Assembly: GCA_037833965.1 (NCBI GenBank)
Contig: AP031352.1
Location: forward strand, 8,970,501-9,034,500
Origin: Marchantia polymorpha subsp. ruderalis
Taxonomy: Eukaryota; Streptophyta; Marchantiopsida; Marchantiales; Marchantiaceae
Direction of reading: 5' to 3'
Length of the DNA: 64,000 nt
Shown here: positions 1-12,800 of the stretch, one piece after another
Numbering within the stretch: position 1 is the stretch's first letter
Layout: each line of letters begins with the position of its first letter
Notes under the pieces: generated by a model
What the model saw: the letters and a program-made list of their open reading frames with translations, nothing else
Databases searched by the model: none
Told to the model about the DNA's origin: nothing
Program-made: the position numbers and the translations under genes

Positions 1-111
1 AGGCAAGGAACGCAAAAATAACGAAAATATCTACAGTGTTCACACTCCCCGCATTCTACTGATCAAATTTGATACTGTCTCTTCAGCTGTGTCCGAATTT
101 CTCATATAGAG

Positions 112-3100
112 TTATGAGAAATGAAGTGTAAAGTTACTCCTCGGAACTGCAATCGCCTTGAGTGACTTTACAGAAAGATGGAAGGGGTAAGACAGTACAG
201 AGTTGGCTCCAGATCCGCGTGGACCGTATGAAGGCGCCACTATGGTCACGTTCACATCTAGCTCTCCAGGAACTGTAATGCGGGCTCCTCGAGCTGAACG
301 GTGTACTGTAAGTCCATCTTTCGTAGACACATATCCATTTTCGGCTATCTCAACCTGTGTCAAGTCCAGCATTGTGCGTCAGATAAGGTCACGGTGTAAT
401 CTTTGAAACATAACAGCAGTGCCGAAGGTGACAGTTCATGAGCCCATAATTTACTGGCCATTTACAATCTTCGATCTCATAGCGTTGTTAGACTGAAGCC
501 TCGTTAGCACATAACCTCCAACCATATGTACAGTGGAACACTTCGTGACTGGTTTGATAGAATGTCGCTTCTGACGTGAAAAGTTTAGTGTCTTACATCG
601 TCCACCAACATCGACCATTGCTTAGAAAAGTAGCTGGCATTCGTACGCGCATGTGCGTCAATGAAGATCTCTGAGTCTTTATACAAAAACCCGATCTCTG
701 ATATAAACTGCAACATCACAGACAACCCCATGAGTGAACGGGTTGCAGGTTAAGCTCGTCTTCAGTATGCAAGTGTTTTCGCCCTATGATTCATATTATG
801 TTGTGGCCTTGCAACCTAACTGATACTGACTACTGAATTGATGAGAATTTACTGCAGCTGAGAAGAAGGTTGTTCTTTCTAATCTGCCAATGCCGACCTA
901 CAGGCTGATATTCATTACTAACTGCTACATACTCCTGAACAACAGGTTCTAGAAACGAAGCATACTTTGACGGAATTTTGAACTCTTTACAAAGGTCTCG
1001 CATGTAGGTCAGGACAAGACATGAAATTATCTAAATCGTGGAACTCTAGAGTCAGGTCAGGAATATGATTAACAGGTCAGGAAGATTTATTCGGGCGTAC
1101 GATCGACTCACGAACGCACTGTACAGTTCTCTAGTCCTGTATACTACTACTGCTGATTGTAAGATTTACACTTAAAAAATCTGACGCCAAGAAACAAGGG
1201 CGAGAAAAGGCCTGGCAAGGAGCTTTACCGTTGTTCCTCTTTTGATTCCTGGGAAGACATGCATGTTGACGTGAATGTTCCTGTCAGAGACCACACAGTA
1301 ATCATGGCCGCTACTACCCTGGAAGTCGAAACGCTCTCCATGTTTACCGATGAAATGGGGATCGCCCTTGATGCTACCTTTGTGAGGTCGTCTGGCCGGA
1401 CAAGGAGGACATTGGCCATTGATGCACGGACGGAAAGGTGGAGGCGGAGGTGGTGATGGAGGAGGGGGAGGTGGGGGACTGGGTGGAGGAGGAGGACTGG
1501 GAGGTGGAGGACTCGGTGGCGGAGGGCTGGGAGGTGGAGGACTCGGAGGTGGAGGGCTGGGAGGTGGAGGACTCGGAGGTGGAGGGGAATGTGGAGGAGG
1601 AGGACTGGGCGGCGGTGGTGAATGTGGAGGGGGAGGGCTCGGAGGTGGTGGACTTGGAGGCGGTGGGCTGGGTGGAGGAGGAGATGGAGGAGGAGGAGGA
1701 GGAGGACTTGGTGGAGGGGGAGGCGATGGTGGAGGAGGCGACCTTGTGTGATAGTGAGGCGGAGGTGGTGATGGCGGAGGAGGACTGGGCGGAGGTGGTG
1801 ACGGTGGCGGAGGACTGGGTGGTGGGGGTGATGGAGGAGGGGGTGACGGCGGCGGGGGAGGGCTAGGCGGCGGAGGTGGAGAGGCCAGGCACTCTTGCGG
1901 TGTCCAACCGCAGAGTCCAGATGGAGGAACTGGACACTCCGTATCCAAATGACCCAGCGGCGCATACGATCGCTTCACAATTTTGCCTGCATTGAGAGCC
2001 AAGCAGCTCTGTCGGTTATGAATGTCCCCATGGTTAGATGCATCAGATATGACATATCTCGTTGTCCAGCTTCGAATATCTTTGATAAAAACCACCCATG
2101 CTTTAGACCAAAGGTAATCTCGATTCCAGGAGCAACGTAGAAATCATACTTCTTAATTTTCAGCCACAGGCGGCGCAGGCGCCATTTCAATATAGGTATT
2201 AACAATTTTGTTATCTACTTAGCCCCCACTTTCCTTTCGATGAAGGTATGCAATGTGCTTTCGGTTGAGGGGGTTTGTTACATCTACTTCTGAGGCTCAT
2301 ACCTTCCTGTAGTGAAATCTCGTATTTTAAAGACCCTGGCAGGGCTACATGGGCCTTTGCGCCCGCAGGCATCGGCCCTCCTGGCTCTGGAAATGGGATA
2401 AACTCTTCCATTGGCATGGGTTCCATTGCGGGTCCCATTGCTGGAGGACTCATCTGTAATTATATAAGTGAATCAGTCATTGTGCTTTCCTTCACTTGAT
2501 CACCGGACCTCCGTAATTAATTAGTGGTAGGCTTGCTAAAGGTTCCAAAGGGAAGAGTTCTTTATTGATTGCCAGTGATGATTAGTTGGTATGTTTCTTC
2601 AGGTTTTGTCATCGATTGAAGGTCAACGTTCCAGCTTACCATGCCACCTTTGCTGGGGCAGAAGTCACATGAGCTACCTCCGCACAGAACTGGGTTCTTG
2701 GCCGTCTGCAGGATAGTGAGTCAAAGTTTCAAAATCACATTCTCCTATTTTCAACGAGGCTAAGCAAGAAAAATTTTATATTTAGTTTCTGCCAACTCCT
2801 TACGTTTTTCAGAAAATAAACATTTTCGCAGACGAGCATTTTGATGCTAAGAGGTTTGCAATCAAGTCATACCGGGAAAGAGCAGCGACTGAAAGTGGCA
2901 TTTGCGAGTGCTTGGACATCCACAGATTGAGAAACCTATCAATTACACCATACGGATTTTACAGTATTAGTTTGAGAAGTTCCAACTCTGGTATGCGAAA
3001 TCTCTAGGAACTCAAAATCCCCTGTAAGAATTATATGGGCATTTTGAGCACAGTGAATTTGTTGGGTTGTAGCATCAAAATGCACTGTGGAGTAATCTCG

Positions 3101-6100
3101 ACTCTTGAAGGACAGGCCATTGATGCAGTTTCAACTTATATTGAGTCTGTCCTAAATGAAAATGCATTCGTCGTAGTTCTTATTGCTGATTTGATGTGGT
3201 GTCATTCCGCCTTGTAGGTCGAAGTAGGTTTGAGATAAACTTACTGGTTCTCCATCCGGGCCCAACACCATTCCTGAAAATTGGGTGTCATAAGCCAGAA
3301 GTTCAACTCCCCTAGTGTCATTGAACAGGGCCTTGTCCAACGTAATGTCTCCTCCAGCATCCTGCACAGTTGCACGACAGTTTAAGCATAACGATTTGCC
3401 GAGTCATAAAAATCACTTCCTAACCTTCCTATCAGCCTTCCGAGTGACTCATTAGTTTGTTTTTGTATGCGCTAGATGTATCCCATTCCAGCAAACACCG
3501 ACTCTCTCATCAGCATTCGTTCCTGGGACCTGATAACAGCGTAGAGCTTAATAGATTGTTTATCTTATCTCCTTCATACAGCTGCTTGATACAGGGATCC
3601 TGCAATGAACAGTCTGGCGCAGTCAGCAAGCTCTTTTCAGCACATGACTAAGGAATTTTATCGAAAGCCCACCGTAGCAGTGTTGTTCACGAAGTCCGAG
3701 CTCTTTATGTGTCCGACGGCACCAGCAGTACGCCAACCAAGGAAAACCGCTCCTCCAGATTCCTGAGAGCGCACGCTTCCGCGTCAGTGATAACACAAAA
3801 TCTGTCGGGGAAAGTATCGTCCCGAATGACAGCGTCATTTTCATAAGAATATGGAAAAGCTTATTCTTTGATCAGCTGCACGTCCCTTCCAGTATATCAA
3901 AGTCAACCATTTTTTTTCTCAAGTCCGTGTAGGGACTGGTTAGCGTACTTTTGTCGTAAGCTACGACTACACGAAAGGGTTGTATTTCTACCAAACTCGT
4001 TGAGTAAAGTCAGTGCTAGTCGGTAAAAGCTCAAACACACACTCTGCTGGGTCCTAACGAAGCTCCAGCTCTTTTTTTTAATAAAGTTCAAACTGGAATT
4101 TGTCGTATGTTGGAACACGTAGCAGCTCAGGAAAATAGTTTGCTAATCTGGAAAAGAGATTCACACTACTTGCGTGAAGAGAGAGAGAAAATGCGATTGA
4201 TTTGATTCCAGAATCCGAGTTCCTTGAAACCAACGCATCGTCAATATCTCGTTCCAACAGTGCTTCCCGAACTTTAAACTTGTAAGGTAGGGCCATGGAA
4301 AGGGGATAGAGTACCACGGCTGAGTTGTTTTCGAAGCGCGTGTTCAGAACATCGATCTTCGCGCCACCGGTGGCATCATCTTCGCAGCTCTGAGAAGTGT
4401 CATCCACATATATAGCACCTCCTCTATTGGCAAAGTTCATCAAGAATATGTTGTCGACGGATGAAGCGCAACTGCTGAGGCTGCATCCCGGCATAGCTTC
4501 CTCCATGGGAGCTGGCGCAGGAGCTGGTACAGTTTGCCAAGGCATCACTGCGGGCATGGGGACCATCATTGGCGTCATGGGCGTGGGAGCTGGCGTCATA
4601 GCGTTCATGGCTGGTGAGTCCGCCATTGGGCTCATCATTTGCGGCTCCTTCATCATCATGGTGGATGGCGCTGGTGCCAACAATTTCACAGCAGATGGAC
4701 CTGGTGTCATCATTGGGATGACGTCCATCGGCACCACTTCCATCTCTCTGCTTGCTGCCATCGGGAAACTGTCGGAAGATCCTATGTATATCGCTCCTCC
4801 TAAAGGAGCCTGTAAGGCAAACCATCGAATCAATGTCAAAATATTTGACATTGACGCACTCGACTTTACGACGTGCATGTTCTCTTGTGTATCGAATAGA
4901 ATAAACGTCAAAGAGAAGAACACCGTTGACTTTATATCTATATTCTTCTCATGTTTCTCTCAATTAAAGCCTGAAACTTATGAGTAGATCTTGTGCCACA
5001 TCTCATGGATCTGTTTCAACATGCACGTGTTGTTAGCAATGTCCGTCGGTGAAAAGCAGTTCTCAAATCAACTTATGCATCTGAGTTTCTTCCTTGTGGT
5101 AGTACTTGGACGATACACTTCCAAAACTCGCTACCAGAAAACTTCAAAGAACGAATTTCCTACCGTATTCATCAAAAACAGACTGCTGTGGAAGTAAGCT
5201 AAGCCACCAGTTTCAACAGCAACAGCTCCTCCGGCTTCCTGGTACGACAAGAGCAGCTTTTTGGTCAAATATTTGTATTGACTGTGTACATACAAGTGCA
5301 TTTTAGCCTCATAAATAAGGATAAGGTGAGTATCCCCGCACAGATGTTGTCTTTTCTTTCATAGTATTATGACATGTTTGAATATCAGGTGACCAACGCA
5401 TGCTGGTTCATGTCCATGAGGCCCCTTTCTAACTGGGCTGCGCAACCATCAGTTTGAAGGACTCCGGCCCTCGAAATCGCAGAAATGTAAGTGGGGATCT
5501 TGAAGTCCTTCGAACAACAGCTGCTTATGCCTTACCACTGTTGTATTTAATTGAGGACTCTTTTTTTTTCTTCCGAAGAGTTCTCATTATGATAAAAAAA
5601 AAACTACTGATTTATTTAAGATTCAAATGTGGACTGAAGGAGGCAAAAGCTTCATTCTTTAACTTCGTAAGGAGTTCCAAAGCCAGTTGGCGAGCTTTGT
5701 TTGGGCATGAGAAACATAAGGGATGCCAAAAGTATCAAGGAAAAATTGCAATACGGCTTTCAGCTACTTACAGTAGCTGTATTGTTGAAGAAGTGAACAT
5801 GGAAGGCCACGAACTTCCCGCCGGCACCAAATTGATTTGCACCGATACCAGACACAAGAACAGCTCCTCCATGTGTGCAATATCCATTACGAAGCTCGAT
5901 ATCTTTGAGAGTCAGGTACCCACTTAATCCCACGACGAAGTGGTTTGCTACCCACCTAGCATCCAACTCGCAAGGTTCCCCTCCCAAGCAGTTGCCCATG
6001 ATCGTAACTTTGCTCGTGATTTCTGGCAGAGGCACTGAATCTGGATTCATGAATCAACAAGGTGAACGAACAAGAGTTAGAGCTGCATAATCCACGACGT

Positions 6101-8623
6101 ATCAATAACAGTATAAATTCTTTTTACAGCTTAAAGTGGATTGCACACCCACAGAGCATACAGTTTCAGGAATGCCAATCTCACTTGCAAATTTGAATAT
6201 TAATTCCCTCAAGTGCTAGCCAGCTGGCAATGAAGAGTGAAGCTCAAGGTGATGTACGAACCGGAAACGTCAATATCTCTTGCAACAACGATCGTTGGGT
6301 TGCCAGCCAGCAGTGCTTGCACAAGCTCGAGCGCAGTCCATACCAATACTGTACTCAGAGGGGTTGGTGGGCTATCTGGATCGATATCTGCCACATCATG
6401 AGACCGTACGAATTACTCAGATCAGTTCACTGACATCGAACTCTATGAACCCTGGAATGAGTATGTCAGTGCTGTTTCAATTGTACTTCTTTACTTTGCT
6501 GAATAGTCCTGTAGTATATCCATGCAGTAAATCAGGTTGAGTACAGTGCAAACGATAATTTTCGTGTAAACGAATTTGTCAACATCAATTCTCTCTTCCA
6601 ACATACGATTAGTAAGTTCACATCAACGAAATTGATATCATTTTAACTTGAAACAGAGACTGTGGGACCAAATTTGAGTAGCTATCGACAATCAATTCTG
6701 AGCCTCTTCTGTGTACGTTATAACTTATTATAATTTACTCCAAATGATGTTCTCACTAGTTCGCTTCCCTTATTTTCAGTTTTGTAAATTGATGTACATA
6801 AGATGCTCCTTACGTCTGGGACTGAAACGTGTGAGCAAGATAGTAAAGTAAAACTAGAAGTGTGCTCAACTTGGAAGGATCGATTGAACCTTCACTTTGC
6901 TAATCAGGACCTACTACAGATTCCTGATGACTTTTGAAGCTAGAGGCCTGGCTGCTAGGTCCTGTTAAGCGATGTTGTTGCCGCTAATAACTTCTGGAGA
7001 GGAGTTGGAAGTGTTCCTGCAAGAAAGGTTTCAAGTCGAGATGCAAACCATGAAGATAAGGTTCGGGTCTGGTCGTGAGAGAACCGCCCGAGTTAGCGGA
7101 TACATGACACTGGCCTGTAGAGCCCAGAGGTAACATGGTATGGTTGGTTCGGGTACGAGTCCCGCTCTTGATGCTGGTAAAGGGTGACATGAAGTACTGC
7201 ACAGCCGGTCAGACATTCTGTCAGAGATTTTGAGCGCCAAGTTGGGCACTCACTGTAATTGCACGTTCTAGTTTCTAGTTTGTAGCTTTGCAGCCAGCTA
7301 CAGGCCTTATCTCTTCGGATCTACTACGTTTCGTGGAAGGCTTCTTCAACTAAACGTGCACAAAACTGACGAATGGAAAAGCTCCATTTTTGTCCAAGAT
7401 TCTGACCTGTCTGCGCAGCTCTGTAAAATAGGTCTCTTCGCCGTAGCCTTCATTTTCTGCAGGCAAATCAATTTCCAACTTGCTCAGAAAAAAGTAACCT
7501 CGTTTTGCATTTTAGAGCTGATAGAACTGTTCCTTAAGGCATTGACTAATGTTCCAGTAATTATTAATCCGGCTTCGATCCGCTGGAGGTGTGATCGTCA
7601 CACCAGTCGGAACAGAAGATTTTCAAACGCTCAAGCAGTGTAGCGAACAACGGGAAGCTCAATCTGGCGAGGTCCTCAAGGTGTTGGCTTCCCGTGCAAG
7701 GTTGACCATTGCCAGCCATGAGTGCTTAGCTCGCAAACTCCGAGGTCTTTAAAGTCCGGAACGCTGATTAGCGAAATGTGCCTCCGAAAGTGAGCGATGT
7801 TCGCTAGCAAGCGCCACGCGGACATCACGAAGCACAGCTCCGAGATTGTTACCAACAGTTCCCAAAGCTCAGTAGTTTGCATGGTTCGAGCGAGCAGCGA
7901 GCAACTCGCATCACGTCGTACTTTGCCTTTAGTTTAGAGGATTGCACAGTGCCCAAATGGACACACGTTCTGCCTTTCGCAATGTGTCAGAGCTTTAATG
8001 GCTGGATGACCGGATAACGATACAATCAAAAGCTGTATCGCAAACAGCTGCGATGGACCACGCAATCACTGACCCGCTGGTCACTGAAAGTTGTGGACAG
8101 AGCCCTTTAGCATTCAGAAGGGTCCTGTCTCGAAAGTGACCTCACATGCACAATGTGATGCACAGCTTTTTCTCGATTCACTGAATTTCATGGCTCCGTT
8201 CCGCATCGAAGGGACGTGCTGATTATTTTTCTCACACTACGAATTTTTTAGTCTTTCCCGAACGAGTAAGACGACCCGAGATCCAACTCACGGATGACTT
8301 CGATTTTGAGAATTTCGGTCGGCGAGTGTAGGTTCGGCAGGCCAGGTTCAGCTCGAGAGTCTCGACCGATCGATACGCGCACCTATCCGTAGATAGGTGC
8401 GCACCTATCAATGAAAGATTTAGTTGGGAGTGTTGATTGACCAGCCAGCAGTGGCAGGTGGTCGTTTTAGCATTCGATCGCAAATTCTATTTTAGATCGG
8501 TCGACTGGCCGAGGAAGCTGATGACGAACCAGAAACGGTGGATTGCGGCAGCAGCAGGAGAATTTGTAATACGATCAGAATGACCGCATTGAAGGTCTTT
8601 CTGGATCCCATGATCCTCATCAT
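112..8623 (-). CDS. Secreted chimeric wall protein: beta-helix + Met/Pro-rich + (SPPPP)n + root-cap/VWD-like domain
   Basis: Hand-assembled model of about 864 residues. Exons in transcription order: 8623-8530, 6387-6262, 6040-5772, 5238-5164, 4809-4315, 3762-3673, 3361-3245, 2705-2640, 2453-2303, 1986-1229, 707-597, 354-112. All junctions are GT-AG and all phases agree. Residues 1-31 look like a signal peptide (hydrophobic core FNAVILIVLQILLLLP). Residues 33-400 carry right-handed beta-helix repeats of the Pmp type (GGAV/GGAIY followed by F.NNTA). Residues 205-294 are Met/Pro-rich, 423-444 Cys-rich, 445-480 Met/Pro-rich again, 530-678 an SPPPP rod, and 702-864 a GDPHFIG...FDFQG domain resembling plant root-cap proteins. 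The role is inferred to be extracellular and structural. Uncertain points: exon 1 is joined by phase fit over a 2.1-kb intron; the 4315 donor could be 3 bases earlier; the 3' end could splice near 125-160 and continue past the left edge. Confidence 0.6.
1436..1882 (-). repeat. (SPPPP)n hydroxyproline-rich repeat tract
   Basis: About 149 codons of almost pure Ser-Pro(3-7) repeats inside the tenth model exon of the chimeric wall gene. Short breaks occur, such as PHYHTRSPPPP and several PPPPHSPPPP units. Extensin-type SPPPP units are normally hydroxylated and arabinosylated, so a rigid glycosylated rod joining the beta-helix to the C-terminal domain is expected. The plus strand of this stretch reads as glycine-rich and glutamate-rich frames, which are antisense artefacts of the repeat. 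Confidence 0.85.
4492..4761 (-). repeat. Met/Pro-rich low-complexity insert inside the beta-helix region
   Basis: About 90 residues inside the fifth model exon contain some 20 methionines together with many prolines (for example MTPAPTPMTPMMVPMPAVMP). The block interrupts two GGAI(Y) beta-helix strands and is followed by CSLSSC. A second Met/Pro block (about 7 Met in 30 residues) occurs at about 2365-2453. Spaced Met motifs can bind soft metals such as Cu(I) in other families; here that is only a speculation. Confidence 0.7.
6388..8529 (-). other. Putative long first intron of the chimeric wall gene
   Basis: About 2.1 kb separates the signal-peptide exon from the next exon. I recognise no gene here. 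The short open frames in it lack family features. It holds the nested palindromes at 8377-8409. If exon 1 is wrongly assigned, this stretch is instead upstream sequence. Confidence 0.45.
8377..8409. repeat. Nested perfect palindromes
   Basis: GCGCACCTATC (8377-8387) is followed after 4 bases by its reverse complement (8392-8402). The second arm is also the left half of a perfect 18-bp palindrome at 8392-8409. The three arms can form alternative hairpins or a cruciform. Function is unknown. Confidence 0.75.
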
Positions 8624-9850
8624 CTTTGTAACAATTCACCACCGGCTACGCTGCATTCTTCTCTTCGGTCCGAAAGTGGTGGAGAAATAGATCACACAAT
8701 CGTGTTCGAGTCACGTGCTGCTGTTGCTGTTAGCTCGGCATGTGCTCAGTCAGAGCCCTGAACAACGAACGTGCACAGCTCAGTTAGAAATTCCAGCATC
8801 TGCTCTGCTGCAGTCAAATTTTAAACCTTCAATCAGACAGTCAGCAGAAATCAGTCTCCTCCCGACGCTCCTACTAACAATTTATTCTTCAAAGAGAAGC
8901 GTGTTGTTCAAAAAAGGAACTCGAATTCTTCTTCTCGAACCTTAGCCTCCAGTTTGTGCCCGGACTCTCAGGTCGAGTATCAGATTATACTCCACGGGCG
9001 AAGCTCTCGAGCCTCTCTCTTGTCGGACTCAGACTTTGTCGGTTTCAAAATCGGAACAAATCAACGCGAAGAAGGGACCGAGCTGCTGCGGACGCACGGA
9101 GATGAATGGGAGTCCACACTCGGTGCATGGACTCGTCGCGGGTCCGTCGAGTCCACAGCAGCAGACTGCGGAGGAGGAGGGTGAGAACGAGGAGGCGACG
9201 AGAGAAGAAGATGACAAGGCCGAGAGGAGAAGCGCAGACTTGAGGGAAGGACAATAGGGACCGGAGCAGCAGAGTGAAGGAAAACCCGTGCGGCGGGAGG
9301 GCCGAGGTGAGGAAAATGGTAACCGTAGTTCGTAGGGGCGGTTACAGTTGCGTTAACAGGCGGCTCCAGATGCTGATCGAAGGGTCCGTATCGTCTTCCT
9401 CGATAACGGTATGGTAAGTTGTCGCCTGATTAGAAAATCAGACCAAACCGAATCTCGGACCAAAGACCCCCACCGACGGTTAGTCAAGCAGAAGTTTCCC
9501 CATGCGTGCGTGGGTCTATGCACTAGAGCACAGTATATCTGTTCTTCTGTCCAGTGTAAGGCACACTCTGTCCTACAATCAATTCTTGTTAACCCTTATT
9601 CTGTACTCTGTACTCGCTGTTTATGGTCGTAAGTCATAATTCATGTTGCTCTCGACGCATGCTAGACCCTCCAGTAGCTACATGTGGCACAGCTTGCTAC
9701 GTGTTTGAGTCGAGAATCACTGTGTTTGAGCCGTACAAGAATACCTCTTCTTCCGTAACATGCGGTCATTATATTATGGAGGCTATAAAAACCAAACTTA
9801 CTCTACCTAATCAAGTTAGATTAATCGCTGTTAAAATAACATGCGGTGTG
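8624..9850. promoter_or_regulatory. GC-richer upstream region of the wall-protein gene; no gene recognised
   Basis: This lies directly upstream (minus-strand sense) of the putative signal-peptide exon. It is GC-richer than the DNA to the right, especially at 8950-9320 with GAG/GGA-rich runs. Several overlapping open frames of 60-76 codons on both strands cover 8954-9257 but none resembles a known family. It is probably promoter and 5' untranslated sequence; no firm TATA box is assigned. Confidence 0.3.
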
Positions 9851-12800
9851 TGAGAATGGAAGGTCAGATGCCTACGTGAAATTGTTGTATAAAATATTTA
9901 GTATTATAACTATGAAATCCATTGGAATATACAGTTGGTTTTATCATCATATGTACTGCATCTGGTTCAAGTGATTGCACGTAAAACCTTTGACATCAGC
10001 TCGCTCTTTGATTGAACAGCTTTGTTTTTACTTCAATTGTCAAAAAGCACACATAGATCTTTGACTTCAACCTCTTCAACAAAAGCATGCATGGAAAGCG
10101 AATAAACACTAGCAGAACAAAAGAGTGCATCCCAAATACAATCACCTCGTGATTCTTACAGAAGTTAAAATGCCAAAGGTAAATTTGAATAACGCTGACT
10201 ACAAAGTGAAGGTGTATTTTAAATAAAATAAAATTCTCATACGTCTGAATAGACGTTTGCAAATATTGTTATAAATCAACTGAAAATACTTAATCTGATA
10301 AGAAAACAATAACCCAAATCAACGGAATCAATCTAATTTCACTTTATGAATTTCATGATAAATTTTTCGTTTTCTACTTAAATAATTATGAGAAATATCA
10401 TATATATATAATTAATAATTTGATTATTTAACATTACAATTATATAAATATTTTTAAAATTTCAAGATCAGCAAAAACTCAGATACCACTCAATAATTCA
10501 ATCATCAATTATTTAAGGTATTTCTACTTTCATCAATCATCTCAATGTACAACAATACCCATCATCCAAACAGAGTCATTAAGAAATAAAGTAGAAATTC
10601 TTTAGTCATGAAACAAAGTTTCTTGTATTTTTAAAAAATTAATTAGTAAATATCTGTTAAGTATATAAAACATTGTGTAATGACAAAACCTGTTCATAAC
10701 TTTTCTTTTGTAAAAAATAATAATAAGTTTCATTATGAAATAAATCATATTATTAAATCATATTATTTTTGAAATATTAATAGATAAAGTCATTTATAAA
10801 TGTTAACGAATAATAATTTTAAATAAATAATAGAAAAATATATAACAATTATTGTAATTAGTATAGGTTTCAGTATTATTTCAAATTTGAAGAGAAAATG
10901 ATCAAAATTTAAATTCTAGACAAGATACAACATGCTTCAATTTTATAGAAATATCAATGTAAAAGATTATTTAAAAATTTAAAAATTATAAATGCTAATT
11001 TATGTCTTTATATAAAATTTATCTTGATTATAAATCTATTTACTGTTTTTACATATAATTAAAGTTGAAATTATACTTGACATCGTACCCAAATTACACT
11101 TGTTTGTTTTTTAATTTAAAAAAAACACAATATATTTTTTGTTTATGTATGTATCTTCTTAATTAGATGAGCATGCATATGGAAAAAGACTAAAATTTTA
11201 ATACTCTAGTTAAAAGTTAATCAGCAATGTTGGCAAATAAATAATGTGGATTGAAAAACTTATGACGATTTGGGTTTAGTTTGAATTAGTGGTTTTTGAT
11301 GTGCAGATTTTGAAATTAAACCTTGTGATTGTAATTTATACAATCACGGTATAATTCAAAGTGAGTTTTTTCAAAACATATTATTCTTATCATATAAATT
11401 GATTATATTATTTTTTATAAAAAAAGTACACAAGACAATATATTATGAATTTGTGGACATTTTTATATAGAAGTTGTTCATGTAACATTTGATACATTAT
11501 AACTTTGACTTTTTTTATCTCGAATTGGTATGTAAAATATATATGAAATATAAAGAAGTTGTATCATTATATAATAAAAATTTTATGCTTAATGTTTATG
11601 TAAATTTTTAATATTTTAATTAAAATAGATAGAAATTTATCTAAGCAATTGGAAAAAATATTCTAGTTTTGTAAGATAAATAATGAATTTCAAAAAATAA
11701 TTTAATATGTTTCATAATAGAAAATTGCTATTTAAATTTATATATACACGCAGACAAATATAATAATGTGAATTGGATATAGTTTCATGTTATGAAGTGT
11801 GAAATAAAACATACATTAACATCAAGTATTAACTACTCCAGTTAATAAGAGAACACTATCATACAAAAGTATTTTATTGAAAGTCTAGGATATTGGTCAT
11901 TTCTAACATTTCATCTCCTTTGAAAAAACATGAAATTTAGTTTTACAAGTATTTTTCATAGAGTGTGGTTATCTTAATTCAGCAATTGTAATCAAAGTAA
12001 TGAGACTTTATCAAAGAATTTATTTTCACACAAAATTTATATTTTATTAAATTATATAAAAAATTCAAATATGTATTTTTATATTATAAAGTATTTGGTA
12101 AAGTAACAAATGCTAGCTCAATGGTCATCATCAGCTCATAGATTTTAAAAAATTGATTCATATTGACTTGAAAAGCATAATGTTTTTGCTATGACATTTT
12201 AAGTAAAAATATTCATTTTATTTTGCAAGTATTTAAAATTTAAAATTAATTGCGTTTTATTGAGATATGTTTGGTATTATTCTTATAACATCAAATGTTA
12301 CATTTTAATTATCATGTTTTTTTATTTGAATTTTTGTTGTCGTGCAAATCAATATTTATACGGTCCCATGTTATTAGTCATATCGAATGATATTGCAAAT
12401 TAGAACGGTTTATGTTAATCTATCAATTTTTTATAAATATGATTAACTTGATGTATGTTGTAAGATTGATATTTTCTTATTCACATGATGTACTTTGTGA
12501 TATAATTTTCCAATGTTTAATCTTAATTTTTTCATGTTCGAAAATTTCAGATTATATATTTGAAAAAATTATATGTGTGTTCTATATTTATTAAGATTTA
12601 ATATAATATAATGAAAATTATATTATATTATAATATTAAATTTTTTTAAAAAATCCTATGACAATTGTAAATAAAATTTTATAACAAGTTATGTGATTTA
12701 TGTTGATGTGAAATTTTTTTGATAGAATTTGAGACTAGGAAACATTTTATTTAATCTAATATTAGATTATGATAAATATAAGACTATTCATATTGAACAT

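Noticed and set aside
1419-1866. Plus-strand glycine-rich (110 codons) and Glu/Val-rich (142 codons) open frames
   Set aside because: They are exact antisense readings of the SPPPP repeat, which is supported by flanking exons and a recognisable GDPHF domain on the minus strand.
5420-5560. Possible extra minus-strand exon (frame reading DFKIPTYISAISRAGVLQTD)
   Set aside because: It stays open but lacks the GGA[VI]...NNTA pattern, and all neighbouring exons already join in phase without it.
7076-7200. tRNA-like GGGTACGAGTCCCGC element
   Set aside because: Resembles a T-arm only; no matching acceptor stem or anticodon arm could be drawn around it.
8954-9257. Overlapping plus and minus frames of 60-76 codons
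   Set aside because: Overlap in several frames of a low-complexity GA-rich stretch; no family features or start context to choose among them.
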